64,000 bases of DNA from an uncultured Pseudodesulfovibrio sp. (lineage in GTDB: Bacteria > Desulfobacterota > Desulfovibrionia > Desulfovibrionales > Desulfovibrionaceae). Below, piece by piece: positions 17,524 through 27,877 of this stretch; positions within the stretch are counted from its first letter, which is position 1, and each line of letters starts with the position of its first letter. The position numbers and the translations under genes are program-made. The notes under the pieces were generated by a model, which was not told the DNA's origin, searched no databases, and saw nothing but the letters and a program-made list of their open reading frames with translations. The stretch lies in NCBI RefSeq assembly GCF_963675635.1, contig NZ_OY776488.1:1-64000 (forward strand). Reading direction: 5' to 3'.

Positions 17524-18613
17524 GTCTGGCCTCCTTACGTTCAAAGTCGATGCGAGGGTCAACGAGAGAGTATGTCAAATCACTCAGGATCTTGGTGAAC
17601 AGTCCTATGAGCGTAAAGATATACAGGGTGGCGAACATGACCGGGTAGTCCCGTTGCATGGCTGCCTCGAACCCAAGTAAGCCCATGCCGTTGAGCGAAA
17701 AGATGACTTCCACTAAGAGTGAGCCGGTGAAGAACATGCCGATGAACGCTGAGGGAAAGCCCGAGATGATAATGAGCATGGCATTGCGGAATATATGGCC
17801 GTAGAGGACTTTCCCTTCCGTTAACCCTTTTGCTTTAGCCGCAACAACGTATAGCTTGCCGATTTCGTCCAGAAATGAATTTTTGGTGAGCATGGTCAGT
17901 GTGGCGAATCCGCCAATAACCATGGCTGTGATTGGCAAGGCCAAGTGCATGCAATAGTCAGCTATTTTGCCTGCGATGGAAAGATCCTCGAAGCCGGGGG
18001 AAACCAGGCCGCGCAGCGGGAACCAATTGAGATAACTCCCGCCCGCAAAGAGCACTATGAGCAAAATGGCGAAGAGAAATACGGGAATGGCGTTGGCGAC
18101 AACAACAGCCACACCGGTTGCCGCATCGAACTTTGACCCGTTTTTTACGGCTTTGCGGATGCCAAGCGGGATGGACACAACGTAGATGATGAGCGTGCTC
18201 CAAATGCCGAGTGACATGGACACAGGCAGGCAGTCCAAAACAAGGTCGATCACGGAACGACCCTTGAAGAAGCTGTCACCAAAGTTGAAAGTTGCGTAAT
18301 CGACCAGCATGGAACCAAATCGCTGCAACACTGGTTTGTCGAAGCCGTACATTTTTTTGATTTCCAGCACCAATTCCGGGGATACTCCGCGGGTGAAGGA
18401 AAGATTGGGTTCTTCGTCCATTGTGGGAGTCCCCACTTCTGAACTCTCGCCGGTAATTCGCTCCATCACCATGTCACCCTCTCCTGAGAGCTGGGCGATA
18501 AATTGGTCCACCGGTCCGCCTGGGGCCGTCTGAATGATGAAGAAATTAAGGGCCAGGATGCCCAGTAGGGTGGGAATCATGAGGCCAAGTCGTCGGAGCA
18601 GGTAGGATGTCAT
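17516..18613 (-). CDS. yejB: Peptide ABC importer permease YejB
   Basis: A 365-aa permease of the DppB/OppB class, starting [20 protein letters not shown] and the [11 protein letters not shown] loop typical of this class. It has an extended periplasmic loop (residues ~40-85) as in YejB, then five helices with the coupling motif [20 protein letters not shown]. The start overlaps the yejA stop by four bases. Confidence 0.93.
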   Translation of the reverse strand: MTSYLLRRLGLMIPTLLGILALNFFIIQTAPGGPVDQFIAQLSGEGDMVMERITGESSEVGTPTMDEEPNLSFTRGVSPELVLEIKKMYGFDKPVLQRFGSMLVDYATFNFGDSFFKGRSVIDLVLDCLPVSMSLGIWSTLIIYVVSIPLGIRKAVKNGSKFDAATGVAVVVANAIPVFLFAILLIVLFAGGSYLNWFPLRGLVSPGFEDLSIAGKIADYCMHLALPITAMVIGGFATLTMLTKNSFLDEIGKLYVVAAKAKGLTEGKVLYGHIFRNAMLIIISGFPSAFIGMFFTGSLLVEVIFSLNGMGLLGFEAAMQRDYPVMFATLYIFTLIGLFTKILSDLTYSLVDPRIDFERKEARHG

Positions 18614-20442
18614 TGCGCCTTACTCCCGTTATGAAATCCGCTTTTGAGAATGCGAGCTTCCTTGTCTTCATCCACCCACCAGCTGAACAGATCGACTCCG
18701 TTTTTTGGCTGATTTTCAGGCCTGCCGAACTTGTCCCAATATGTCAGTCGGTCCACGGGGGAGAACCAGCCAGGAACGATATAGTGCCCCCAGAGTAAGG
18801 CGCGATCCAGAACTTGTGTGTTGAGAGTGAGTGCCTTTTCGTCTTCCGACGAAATAAGGTTGTCCACCAATGCGTTGATGGCCGGGTTGGAAACGCCTGC
18901 CCAGTTGCGAGAGCCTGGTGTTTTGGCTGCCTCCGAAGTCCAGTAGTTGCGCTGTTCGTTACCGGGATGGTCAGATTGACGCACAGTGCCATAGATCATG
19001 TCGTAATCATGGTCTCGGGTCCGTCTTATGAAACGGGACGTGTCGGCCAGTGATATCTGCATATCTATGCCCAAACGTTTGAGATTGCGTTGAAAAGGGA
19101 GAGCCACTCGTTCCAGACTGCCCGAACGCAGTAGGAGTTCAAAGGTGAACTTCTGTCCTGCTTCGTTGCGCAGGACTCCATCCTTGAGGGTCCAACCAGC
19201 CTGATTTAACAGTTTCATGGCTGTGCGCAGGTGAGAGCGGATGTGTCCTGATCCGTCATTTTGCGGAGGGGCAAAGGTCATCGTGAAGAGTTCTGGGGGG
19301 AGTTCCTCTTTCCATGGGGAAAGCAAGGCCAATTCTTCTGGGCCTGGCATTCCTGTGGCTGCCATTGCCGAGTTGGAAAAGTAACTGGTGCAGCGTTCAT
19401 ATTGGCTATGGAAAAGGGCAGTATTGGTCCATTCAAAATCAAACGCGTAGGCGATGGCTTCTCTCACCCTGCGGTCTTGGAAGCATGGTCGACGGGTGTT
19501 GAAAAAGAAGCCGGACATGCCTGCATTGCGAGAGTGGCGCAGTTCCAGTTTCTTGATAAGTCCATTGTCAAATTGCGGACCGTTGTAGTTTTTAACCCAG
19601 TTCTTCGCGGTGTTTTCCACCATATAGTCGAACTCGCCAGAGCGAAAAGCTTCGCCTGCGACGGTGCGATCACGGTAGTAATCATAGTGAATGACGTCGA
19701 AATTATAGCGGCCTTTATTGACAGGAAGATCCGCGCCCCACCAGTCGTTCACGCGCTCATACGTTACGCTGTACCCGGCGCGGAAACTCTTCATCCTGTA
19801 TGGGCCACACCCGAGAGGTGACTCCAGTCCCGGTTTGGAAAAATCACGGGTTCCCCACCAATGTTCAGGCAGGACTGGGAGTTGGCTGACTATGACTGGG
19901 AGTTCGCGATTGTTCTTTTCCGAGAAGACGAACTTGACTGCATGTGTGCCGACTTTTTCCACACTTTTCACAAGCTTGTAATATTGTTTGTATTTGGGGT
20001 TCCCTTTGCTCATGAGTGCTTGGAATGTGAATACAAGGTCATCGGCGTCTACCGGATGGTCGTCATGGAAGCGGGCTTGGGGGTTGAGATGAAATATGAT
20101 CCATCCGAAATCCGGAGCCACTTCAAAGCTCTCTGCGACATATGGATACTGCACAAAAGGTTCGTCCCGTGAAGCCGTTGTCAGGGTCGCCATGGTGAGT
20201 CCATTCCCAGCTGCAGAAATACCGCGAGGGATGTATCCATTGAAACTGTCGAAGCTCCCTGTTGCAGAGAGTCGAATGGTTCCCCCCTTGGGGGCAGATG
20301 GATCGCAATATGCAAAATGAGTAATTTTTTCAGATGATTGAGGTGTTGAGTTGAGTGTCAGTATTGATGCCTTATGAGCAAGTGCAGGAGAGTGAAGAAG
20401 TAACAGCAGCAGGGCTACAATATGTACGCTTTTAAAAAACAT
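18610..20442 (-). CDS. yejA: Periplasmic peptide-binding protein YejA
   Basis: A 610-aa solute-binding protein of the SBP_bac_5 (peptide/nickel) family, with signal peptide [22 protein letters not shown]. Family marks are [24 protein letters not shown] opening, [20 protein letters not shown] and [15 protein letters not shown]. In E. coli YejABEF imports microcin C and some antimicrobial peptides, and it is thought to take fairly large peptides. It is the first gene of the ten-gene operon that runs on into the TonB2 motor. Its promoter lies in the 296-bp spacer shared with the divergent protease gene, where a Fur box lies at 20603, so iron control of both directions is likely. Confidence 0.93.
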   Translation of the reverse strand: MFFKSVHIVALLLLLLHSPALAHKASILTLNSTPQSSEKITHFAYCDPSAPKGGTIRLSATGSFDSFNGYIPRGISAAGNGLTMATLTTASRDEPFVQYPYVAESFEVAPDFGWIIFHLNPQARFHDDHPVDADDLVFTFQALMSKGNPKYKQYYKLVKSVEKVGTHAVKFVFSEKNNRELPVIVSQLPVLPEHWWGTRDFSKPGLESPLGCGPYRMKSFRAGYSVTYERVNDWWGADLPVNKGRYNFDVIHYDYYRDRTVAGEAFRSGEFDYMVENTAKNWVKNYNGPQFDNGLIKKLELRHSRNAGMSGFFFNTRRPCFQDRRVREAIAYAFDFEWTNTALFHSQYERCTSYFSNSAMAATGMPGPEELALLSPWKEELPPELFTMTFAPPQNDGSGHIRSHLRTAMKLLNQAGWTLKDGVLRNEAGQKFTFELLLRSGSLERVALPFQRNLKRLGIDMQISLADTSRFIRRTRDHDYDMIYGTVRQSDHPGNEQRNYWTSEAAKTPGSRNWAGVSNPAINALVDNLISSEDEKALTLNTQVLDRALLWGHYIVPGWFSPVDRLTYWDKFGRPENQPKNGVDLFSWWVDEDKEARILKSGFHNGSKAQ

Positions 20443-20602
20443 TATATTTCCAGTGTGTTGTGTAGGTGGTGGCTGCAGTTGATCTGAACCATTCAGCGGT
20501 TACTATTCGATGTTGAGAATCAAAGTCAAGCAAATTGTAGCAGTATTTGAGTATATGTATATTCGGTAACTACTTTATATATCCTACATATTTTATGAGA
20601 AT

Positions 20603-20621
20603 GAAAATGAAAATCAATATT
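20603..20621. promoter_or_regulatory. Probable Fur box between yejA and the M16 protease
   Basis: The 19-mer GAAAATGAAAATCAATATT matches the classical Fur consensus GATAATGATAATCATTATC at 14-15 positions. It lies 118 bp before the protease start and 160 bp before the yejA start in the divergent spacer. A weaker GAGAATCAAAGTCAA follows the same pattern near 20514. Confidence 0.65.
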
Positions 20622-20738
20622 GACTACGAAGATTTAGCCTGATAGCAACTCTCGATACATGTGCTCCTTTTTCGCTCGCAGTGGTGTGGTTATCTTCTTT
20701 ACGACTAATCTTGCTTTCAACATATGAAGGGATCGATA

Positions 20739-23675
20739 ATGAGATTTGCTATTATGAGGCGCTTTGTTCAGTTAAGCGTCTATCCTCGAATTGCTGTTTT
20801 GGTTCTGTGCTCTTTGATTGGTGGTCTGATGGTTCCCGGTATGGTCGCAGCAAAGGATGTAGCTTTAGAAGAAGGCTGGTGGCTTGATGGCTCATGGCCG
20901 CATGAACATACCTTTTTAAAACCGCATCCTGATGCTGTTTTCGGGCGTTTGGAGAATGGGTTGCGGTATGTGTTGTTGCATCATGAGTCTCCGAAAGATC
21001 GTGCTGCCTTGTTTTTGAACATCCAGGCGGGGTCTCTCATGGAGACAGATGCACAGGCTGGGATTGCTCATTACATGGAACACATGGTTTTCAATGGCTC
21101 TCGCAATTTTCCTCCCGGTGAGCTTATTAAGTATTTTCAGTCAATCGGTATGAGTTTCGGCGCAGATGCCAATGCCCATACTGCCAGGCAGGAAACCGTT
21201 TACAAGCTCAACATTCCGACCACGGATGTCCAATCCGTAGAACGGGGCATGGTTGTTCTCAATGACTTCCTGAACGGGGCACTCATCACTGAGGAAGAGG
21301 TCAACAGCGAACGGGGTGTTATTCTGAAGGAAAAAACTGCTCGCGATTCCGAAGCCTTCCGTTCTTCTCAGCGTCGATTGCATTTCCTCTTCCCTGATAC
21401 GCGTTTTCTCAATCCTACTATCGGCACAGAGGACGTCATTAAGGGGGCCGACGCAGCACATATACGTCATTTCTACAATGCATGGTATCGTCCCGAGTTG
21501 GCTGTACTTATCGCGGTCGGTGATTTTGAAGCGCAAGAGATGGAGACGTTGATACACAAAGTGTTTTCATCTGCTCAAGCAAGGGCAGAGCGTTCCAATA
21601 TCCCGTCGTGGGGAGATGTGAAGCTTGAGGGCGTGCAAGCCTATTATGATCGTCGTCCCGGGATGTCTGGTTTGATTTTGGTGGAAGCGATCAAGCCTCG
21701 TCATCATGAACGTGATTCTTTGGCGGTACAGCGCCGGATGATTGCCGAACAGCTCGCTGCCCGCATGATGCAAGGCCGACTTTTGACCCTGACCAGTCGA
21801 GATGATGCCCCTATGCTTAAAAGCTTTGCCCATATTACCGAAGTATTTGGACTCATGCCCAATGCTCGTATCATGGCGATACCAAGAAACGGTCAATGGG
21901 AAGCCTCGTTGCGTGTTGTTGAGAATGAACTGCGCCGGGCAGTGTCATTTGGCTTTACCGAAACGGAACTCAAGCAATCCAAGCGGTTTTTCAAGAATAC
22001 TTTTGCACAGGGACATAAGCGGGAGTCGGCTCGGAACAACTCGGAGATTGCCAACGAGATTGTTGCATGCCTGAATCAAGATCGGGTGTATCAATCTCCG
22101 GCTCAAACTTTGGAACTGTTCTCGCCGATGTTGGCTGAAATTTCAGTGGCTGAAGTGAATAGAGCCTTTCAATCTGCGTGGGATTCCGGGAATCGCATCC
22201 TGAGCTTGACCGGAATCGAACTGGCAGGGAAACAACGACCACAGGAGTTGATCCTTGGAGCTTGGAACGAAGCCGCGAAGGCAGAAGTTGTCGCATGGAA
22301 AGACGAACCTGAGGTGGACTTCCCCTACCTCGCTGTCCCATCAAAATCGGTTCAGGTGCTTAAGCGCTTTCATGACACAACCCAGCCCGCGCCATATACC
22401 TATCATCGTACAGATTTTGACAATGGTGTGTCCTTATTCATGAAACCCACGGAAGTGGAGAAAGATAGAGTACAGTTGAAGCTTGCTTTCGGTCCTGGAA
22501 CGGGGTCAATGAATGAGCGGGAACAGGCTTTGGCCCGCTTCTCTATCAATGTACTCGGGCATGGTGGCATTGGTAAATTGACTCGCCTGCAGCAGGCTCA
22601 GGTTCTCGCTGGCAGGAAAGTTGATATCTCCTGGCAAATTCGAGCATCAGGCATTTTCCTGTCGGTGACTTGTCTGCGTAGCGATTTGGAAATAGTCATG
22701 CATCTGATGCGCACTGCATTGGTCGATCCCGTCCTGCGTGAAAATGAATTTCGTTCGGCTTTGTCCATGTTGCAGAACGAGGACTCTCGTCAGGCCGGCA
22801 CTTGTTCGGGTGTGTTTGTATCCGCAGGTAAGAGGTTCCTTGCAGGCGGTGCCGGGTATTTTTCCAAACTGGGGTATGCAGAAGTCAATGGGTTTACCTT
22901 GAAAGAGGTTCAGGATTTCGTCTCCAAAGCATTCACACTGGGACCAGTATCAATGAGTGCCGCAGGCGATTTTACAACTCAGGATATGGAAGGAATGGTG
23001 GGACGTTTCTTTGGGACGTTGCCAGCTCGATCTCATTTTGATGCAAAAACAGTTCATTTGAAGTTCCCTGTGGGCCAACGGGCCGTGGAGCATATTAATC
23101 GAGACCTGCCTCAGGCCGGTGTTATAGTGGCCCTGCCTCTCCCTGGTCAAAAAGGGAAGAGTGAAAATAACGTGCTACGCGTTTCTCATAAAGAGCAAAT
23201 TCAGCTGTACCTCCTGCGGAGCGTCGTATTTGACCGGTTGCGTGTCACTTTACGTGAAAAGCTTGGTGTAGCCTATTCTCCCAGTGCCTATATGGTGGAA
23301 TCCCTTTTCTTTCCAGGATTTGGCTATATGGCCGCTCAAGTTGAGACAGAAGCTGGGAAAAGTGACCTCGTAGAGCGGGAAGTCCGATCTATCTTTGCCG
23401 ATCTCGCTGCAGGTGGGGTGACCGAAGAAGAGTTTGGCAGAGCAAAAAAACAGGCTTTGAGCTCTCGTAAAAAAGTTCAGAGTCGTCTTGTTTACTGGGG
23501 GTATCAGCTGGACTCCGTGGCGCGTGTGCGTGCTGATGAATTCGCTCGTTCCGCAGCAGCATTGGAGTTTATGCGTTCGGCAAAAGCTCAAGAGCTGAGC
23601 ATCTTGGCTGCCAGGTACTTCGTTCCCGAAAAGATGGCCGTATTCACGGTGCTTCCTTCGAAATCAAATAAATAA
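20739..23675 (+). CDS. Secreted M16-family zinc peptidase (FusC/PqqL-like)
   Basis: A 978-aa periplasmic metallopeptidase of the pitrilysin/insulinase family. Residues 1-~38 form a signal peptide (RIAVLVLCSLIGGLMVPGMVAA). The inverted zinc motif HYMEH lies at about residues 111-115, with the third zinc ligand Glu in EEVNSERGVIL about 76 residues on. Three further M16 domains complete the two-halved chamber, including the R/Y region REKLGVAYSPSAY. M16 chambers cut unfolded or small proteins into peptides. Start 20739 is preferred over 20724 because AAGGGA stands six bases ahead. With the receptor gene behind it and Fur boxes on both sides it resembles FusC and PqqL, which cut imported iron proteins or are iron-induced. 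Confidence 0.9.
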   Translation: MRFAIMRRFVQLSVYPRIAVLVLCSLIGGLMVPGMVAAKDVALEEGWWLDGSWPHEHTFLKPHPDAVFGRLENGLRYVLLHHESPKDRAALFLNIQAGSLMETDAQAGIAHYMEHMVFNGSRNFPPGELIKYFQSIGMSFGADANAHTARQETVYKLNIPTTDVQSVERGMVVLNDFLNGALITEEEVNSERGVILKEKTARDSEAFRSSQRRLHFLFPDTRFLNPTIGTEDVIKGADAAHIRHFYNAWYRPELAVLIAVGDFEAQEMETLIHKVFSSAQARAERSNIPSWGDVKLEGVQAYYDRRPGMSGLILVEAIKPRHHERDSLAVQRRMIAEQLAARMMQGRLLTLTSRDDAPMLKSFAHITEVFGLMPNARIMAIPRNGQWEASLRVVENELRRAVSFGFTETELKQSKRFFKNTFAQGHKRESARNNSEIANEIVACLNQDRVYQSPAQTLELFSPMLAEISVAEVNRAFQSAWDSGNRILSLTGIELAGKQRPQELILGAWNEAAKAEVVAWKDEPEVDFPYLAVPSKSVQVLKRFHDTTQPAPYTYHRTDFDNGVSLFMKPTEVEKDRVQLKLAFGPGTGSMNEREQALARFSINVLGHGGIGKLTRLQQAQVLAGRKVDISWQIRASGIFLSVTCLRSDLEIVMHLMRTALVDPVLRENEFRSALSMLQNEDSRQAGTCSGVFVSAGKRFLAGGAGYFSKLGYAEVNGFTLKEVQDFVSKAFTLGPVSMSAAGDFTTQDMEGMVGRFFGTLPARSHFDAKTVHLKFPVGQRAVEHINRDLPQAGVIVALPLPGQKGKSENNVLRVSHKEQIQLYLLRSVVFDRLRVTLREKLGVAYSPSAYMVESLFFPGFGYMAAQVETEAGKSDLVEREVRSIFADLAAGGVTEEEFGRAKKQALSSRKKVQSRLVYWGYQLDSVARVRADEFARSAAALEFMRSAKAQELSILAARYFVPEKMAVFTVLPSKSNK

Positions 23676-23690
23676 TTATTGTGCTGTGAC

Positions 23691-23715
23691 AGAGGGGAGA
23701 AGATATCTCCCCTCT
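23691..23715 (+). terminator. Hairpin behind the M16 protease gene
   Basis: agaggggaga-agata-tctcccctct is a perfect 10-bp stem 15 bp after the stop codon. It lacks a T run, so termination may be partial. The Fur box of the receptor lies just behind it. Confidence 0.6.
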
Positions 23716-23738
23716 CATTATCTGTGTCAATTGAGAAT

Positions 23739-23757
23739 GATAATGACATTCATTTTC
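23739..23757. promoter_or_regulatory. Strong Fur box upstream of the TonB-dependent receptor
   Basis: GATAATGACATTCATTTTC differs from the 19-bp Fur consensus at only three positions, and an overlapping match starts at GAGAATGATAATGACATTC. It ends 28 bp before the receptor start, so bound Fur would cover the promoter or block the start region. This is the clearest sign that the island answers to iron. Confidence 0.82.
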
Positions 23758-23785
23758 TTTAAGAAAAAGGGATGCCGGGGGTAAA

Positions 23786-26242
23786 ATGTTGAAAGTAGCT
23801 GTTCTACAAAACAAAGTGTTTCTGTTGGCATTGTTCTTCGTTTTTACGTTGCTCGTCTCTCCATCCATGGCTGAGGAGAACGGTAAGGACATATCTGAAA
23901 AGGACAAAACCTCAGCTGCCGGGGTCGTTCATTTGGAAGGATTGGATGTTGCCTCTGAGACTGAGGAGAGTGGCAAAGCTGTTTTGGATCGACAGGCTTT
24001 GGAACGCATGCCGAATTCTACAGGCAGCATTACAGAGGCACTCAAGGTCATGCCGGATGTTCAGTTTGACGATGCTTCACGCTCTACCTTGACAGGTGGA
24101 AGCATCCTGCCGCCCAAGGTCTCCATCTCTGGAGGTAAGTATTATGAAAACAACTTCTCCATTGATGGTATTTCAAATAATAACCGCATTGACCCATCAG
24201 GGTTGGATGGTGTTGGGGCAAACGGCAACGTCGCTGGTGAAGCTGAAAATTCGTTTGTTGACCCGGAGTTGATCGAATCCGTTACCGTGTACAGTAGCAA
24301 TGTTCCGGCGAAATACGGTCAGTTCGTTGGTGGTGTGGTTGATGCCAAGACACGGAAACCCGCTGATGAATTTGGTGGTAAGATTACGTATCAACATACT
24401 CGGGATACATGGGCAACTTTTCGCCCTGATGATCAGGAAGAATTTGAGACATCTACGAATAATTCCCAGGGAAATCCCAAGTTCACCAAGCATAATATGT
24501 CTGCTTACGTCGATGTTCCCCTGACAGAGAACGTGAAGTCGGTTTTTTCCTATAGCCTCAAACATGCCACAGTGCCGCTTTACTATATGGATGACCTGAA
24601 AAATCAGTACCGTAACAGGCACAATGCATACGCCAAGTTCTCTGCTGATATTGATAAAATAAGTGAATTGAATTTTACCGTCCTTCTTTCCAAGTACGAG
24701 GCCAGCAATTTTGTCAACAACACCAAGGAGTCCGAGTTTGATGTCAGCACTCCGTCGTATAAATTCGTTGTCGATTATGAACGGGAAATAGGCTTGGGCA
24801 AGTATTCCCTTGCAGCCGGCTTTTCTCAGACCGAAACACGACGCGACTCCAATAGTGACGTCATGACTTCCTGGACCAAGGTTGGCGGCACCTCTACTCA
24901 GTGGGGCAGTTTGACCACTCAGGCTCGGGAGGGCGGTTTTGGCACGACGTATTCACGTCAACGAGATTTCAACATGAAGCTGGATTATGAGTCTGTGCCA
25001 GTTGAAATTGGTGGCACGAGCAACGTGTTCAGCTCGGGGTTGCTCTATGAGAATGTCAGCGGGATGTATGACCAGGAGGACGACTATACCACGTTTTACA
25101 GATCTATCGCTTCCGCTGTGGTTATTGACAATGGTCAGGGTGGAGTGATTGCAGGAGATCAGTACGCACGCAATATGAGTCAGCAGGATGCGAGTTCTCA
25201 GTCTGCATCCTATAATTCTCTGGGCTATTATCTGCAGGATGAGTTGGTTTTTTTAAGGCTGACATTGCGCCCGGGCATGCGCATCGAATATGATGATTTG
25301 TTGGAAAATACGAATTATGCCCCGCGCTTCATGGCCGAACTCGATGTGTTGGGTGACCAGAATCTGGTGTTTGTGACAGGAGCCAACAGATACTACGGTG
25401 CCAACCTGCTCACATACGCTTTGCGCGATAGAAATCCATTGATGTATTACACCCGTACCATTGATGGCGGCGGAAATCTGAGTGACTGGAATCTCAGCCG
25501 GGAGACCAAGAAAGATTATTCTCTTGATGGTTTGAAGACGCCGTATTCCGATGAGTATACGGCAGGTGTACGCACTGGGTTCTTTGGAGTTGATGCCTCT
25601 CTCGACTATGTTGCCAGAAAGACCCATGACCAGTTTTCCGCTGCCTACAGAAAGACTGGCACCACTTCAAGCTACGAGCTTACGAATGGTGGTGAGACTG
25701 ATTATTGGGGATTGACTTTTGAACTCTCAAAAACCATCGACAACCATTTCTTTAGCGTGGGAGCAACTCGTTCCGAACAAGAAACAAACTTCAGTAATTT
25801 CAACGACTTTTCATCTGACGGAGGCATGGCCGGCTACAACTATGACAAAGTTTACTACAATGGACAGTTGATTGACCGAAACGCAATGCCTGCGAGTAAT
25901 TTCAACCGTCCATGGGTTGGGACATTCACCTATCGCGGAAGCTTTTGGGACAAGCTCAACCTCACGAGTGTCACTCGCTATCTTGGTGGATTCGACACCA
26001 TCGTTGGAGCCGGAACCGAGCTGATCAATGGAGTTCGGTACTACGAATACAAGGATGCTCGTCTTTCCAGTTCCATCATATCTGATTTGAAGGTGGAGTA
26101 CGAGGTGTTCAATGCCGACAGCCATTCTTTGGTGTTGGATTTAGTGGTCGATAACGTCTTTGATGAAACTGCAATCATAGATAAAAGCGGAAATAGGGTC
26201 GCTGGTCGTCAGTTCTGGGCCGGAGCCGCCTACTCATTCTAG
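23786..26242 (+). CDS. TonB-dependent outer-membrane receptor
   Basis: An 818-aa receptor that imports a large ligand through the outer membrane. It has a signal peptide (LLALFFVFTLLVSPSMA), a short linker with a possible TonB box region (VVHLEGLDVAS), a plug domain (ALKVMPDVQFDDASR, SIDGISNNNRIDPSG, VTVYSSNVPAKYGQFVGGVV) and then a 22-strand barrel. It ends in an aromatic residue (WAGAAYSF), the usual signal for barrel assembly. The plug reads like receptors for peptide or protein ligands as much as for siderophores; the ligand cannot be told. It is Fur-regulated (box at 23739) and lies between the M16 protease and an ABC gene. Confidence 0.93.
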   Translation: MLKVAVLQNKVFLLALFFVFTLLVSPSMAEENGKDISEKDKTSAAGVVHLEGLDVASETEESGKAVLDRQALERMPNSTGSITEALKVMPDVQFDDASRSTLTGGSILPPKVSISGGKYYENNFSIDGISNNNRIDPSGLDGVGANGNVAGEAENSFVDPELIESVTVYSSNVPAKYGQFVGGVVDAKTRKPADEFGGKITYQHTRDTWATFRPDDQEEFETSTNNSQGNPKFTKHNMSAYVDVPLTENVKSVFSYSLKHATVPLYYMDDLKNQYRNRHNAYAKFSADIDKISELNFTVLLSKYEASNFVNNTKESEFDVSTPSYKFVVDYEREIGLGKYSLAAGFSQTETRRDSNSDVMTSWTKVGGTSTQWGSLTTQAREGGFGTTYSRQRDFNMKLDYESVPVEIGGTSNVFSSGLLYENVSGMYDQEDDYTTFYRSIASAVVIDNGQGGVIAGDQYARNMSQQDASSQSASYNSLGYYLQDELVFLRLTLRPGMRIEYDDLLENTNYAPRFMAELDVLGDQNLVFVTGANRYYGANLLTYALRDRNPLMYYTRTIDGGGNLSDWNLSRETKKDYSLDGLKTPYSDEYTAGVRTGFFGVDASLDYVARKTHDQFSAAYRKTGTTSSYELTNGGETDYWGLTFELSKTIDNHFFSVGATRSEQETNFSNFNDFSSDGGMAGYNYDKVYYNGQLIDRNAMPASNFNRPWVGTFTYRGSFWDKLNLTSVTRYLGGFDTIVGAGTELINGVRYYEYKDARLSSSIISDLKVEYEVFNADSHSLVLDLVVDNVFDETAIIDKSGNRVAGRQFWAGAAYSF

Positions 26243-26251
26243 GAGGTGGAT

Positions 26252-27139
26252 ATGGAACCGATTATCTCGTGCCGAGATTTGCGACATGGGTATGGCGGTA
26301 AGGTCGTACTGAATGGACTGAACTTTGATGTGCAACAAGGTGGCATCTTCGGCTTGCTTGGAAAAAATGGAGCCGGAAAGACCACCACGATCAATATACT
26401 TATGGGTTTTTTGCGGCCTTTGTCCGGTGAGTGCCGAGTGTTGGGGCAACCCAGTCATGGCATCACCCCCGCAGTTCGCTGCGATATTGGGTTACTGCAT
26501 GAAAAGTTCATTCAGTATGATTTCATGAGTATCCGTGAAATAGAACGATTTTACTCCCGATTTTATCCGAAGTGGGAAAGCGCGGTCTTTTACGATCTCG
26601 TGAGTCGGTTGGATGTCCCGCACGACAGGTGGATTTGTCGTATGTCTTGCGGGCAGCGGTCACAGGTCGTGCTCGGTCTGATCATGGCCCAGAATCCGAG
26701 GTTGATGATACTCGATGATTATTCCATGGGGTTGGATGTTGGCTATCGGCGGCTCTTCCTTGATTTCTTGCAGGAGTATGTCCGAGAGCGTGGGACCACT
26801 GTCCTGCTTACTTCGCATGTGGTGCAGGATCTGGATAAACTCATCGATAAAATGATCATTATTCAGGAGGGCAAGGTGTTGGTGGAAGGGCGCAAGGATG
26901 AATTCCTGAATACCTTTCATCAATACCGACTGCCTGCTTCCGAAGCCCTTACCGAAGTCGCCGTAGGGGGGCCCGTAGTTTCCATGGAACGAGAACGGTC
27001 CACTTTGAGCATTTTTGGTTTTTGCGGAGCGGAAGAGATGACTGGCTATTTGTCCGGTCTTGGAATCCCCGTGCAAGGTCTGACCGAGATCCCCATGGAT
27101 TTTGAAGACGCTTTTATCGGTATAACCGGCAAATACTAG
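26252..27139 (+). CDS. ABC-2-type transporter ATPase subunit with Asp in place of the catalytic Glu
   Basis: A 295-aa ABC ATPase. Walker A is GLLGKNGAGKTTT. The signature is reduced to MSCGQRSQ, and Walker B reads LMILDDYSMGLD, so the usual catalytic Glu (DE) is an Asp. The switch His is present in LLTSHVVQDLD. The C-terminal ~80 residues form an extra domain. AGGAGG overlaps the receptor stop and stands five bases before the ATG at 26252, so the gene is co-transcribed with the receptor. Its partners are the two membrane proteins that follow. The Glu-to-Asp change would slow hydrolysis in many ABC proteins. Confidence 0.85.
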   Translation: MEPIISCRDLRHGYGGKVVLNGLNFDVQQGGIFGLLGKNGAGKTTTINILMGFLRPLSGECRVLGQPSHGITPAVRCDIGLLHEKFIQYDFMSIREIERFYSRFYPKWESAVFYDLVSRLDVPHDRWICRMSCGQRSQVVLGLIMAQNPRLMILDDYSMGLDVGYRRLFLDFLQEYVRERGTTVLLTSHVVQDLDKLIDKMIIIQEGKVLVEGRKDEFLNTFHQYRLPASEALTEVAVGGPVVSMERERSTLSIFGFCGAEEMTGYLSGLGIPVQGLTEIPMDFEDAFIGITGKY

Positions 27140-27205
27140 GGCGCTGTTGCGATGAGAGTTGCGATGGCTATACAACATATTGATATTGAGGAAGATTTGT
27201 AGAAA

Positions 27206-27877
27206 ATGTTTACAGCATTAGTATATAAGGAATGGCTTAAACTGCGCTTGGTGTTATGGGTTCCGTTTCTCGCGGTACTTACGGCCTTGGGCCTTGTTTT
27301 GGTTTCATTCCGTCATGTTAAGGAGATGATCGGGGCCACCATGCTTTGGGTTGATGTGGCTCTGGTTGAGAAAGTTTTCTATTACGATCTCAGATATGTA
27401 TCCGTTTTTGCGGCGTTGTGTTTTGCCTTGTTCCAGTTTGTCCCGGAATGCTCTGGCAAGCGACTGCGACTATTGTTTCACTTGCCGGTTCCGCGGCGTC
27501 AGGCTGTGTATTTCATGGTGGGCATCGGACTGGCTTGTACCGCACTTGTCTGCATGGTGGCAGCCATTGGATTGGCAGGAATTGTTGGCTACTACATGCC
27601 GGCGGAAGCGGTTAAAATGGTGTTGCTTACAGCGGTCCCCTGGTTCCTGGCAGGTGTCCCTGTCTATCTGGGTGTTGTCCTTGTAATAATGGAACCAGCT
27701 CTGCCCCATAAATTCCTGCACGGCGGAGCAACTGTATTGTTTGTGCTTGAGTTGACAACTACCTCCATGCAGGGAGCTTTTGAATACTCCCTGTTTCTTT
27801 ATGTGCTGGCTTGTTTGCTTTGGGTACTGCCTATTGAATTAGCCGCCTATCGTTTCAAGAGGGGGATGGCATGGTAA
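27206..27877 (+). CDS. Membrane subunit of the ABC-2-type transporter
   Basis: A 223-aa integral membrane protein with about six hydrophobic segments, starting MFTALVYKEWLKLRLVLWVPF, a typical opening of ABC-2 permeases. It contains LRLLFHLPVPRRQAVYFMV, which matches the 'exporter loop' region of that class. It overlaps the next gene by seven bases. It is the likely channel for the ATPase at 26252. Confidence 0.75.
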   Translation: MFTALVYKEWLKLRLVLWVPFLAVLTALGLVLVSFRHVKEMIGATMLWVDVALVEKVFYYDLRYVSVFAALCFALFQFVPECSGKRLRLLFHLPVPRRQAVYFMVGIGLACTALVCMVAAIGLAGIVGYYMPAEAVKMVLLTAVPWFLAGVPVYLGVVLVIMEPALPHKFLHGGATVLFVLELTTTSMQGAFEYSLFLYVLACLLWVLPIELAAYRFKRGMAW

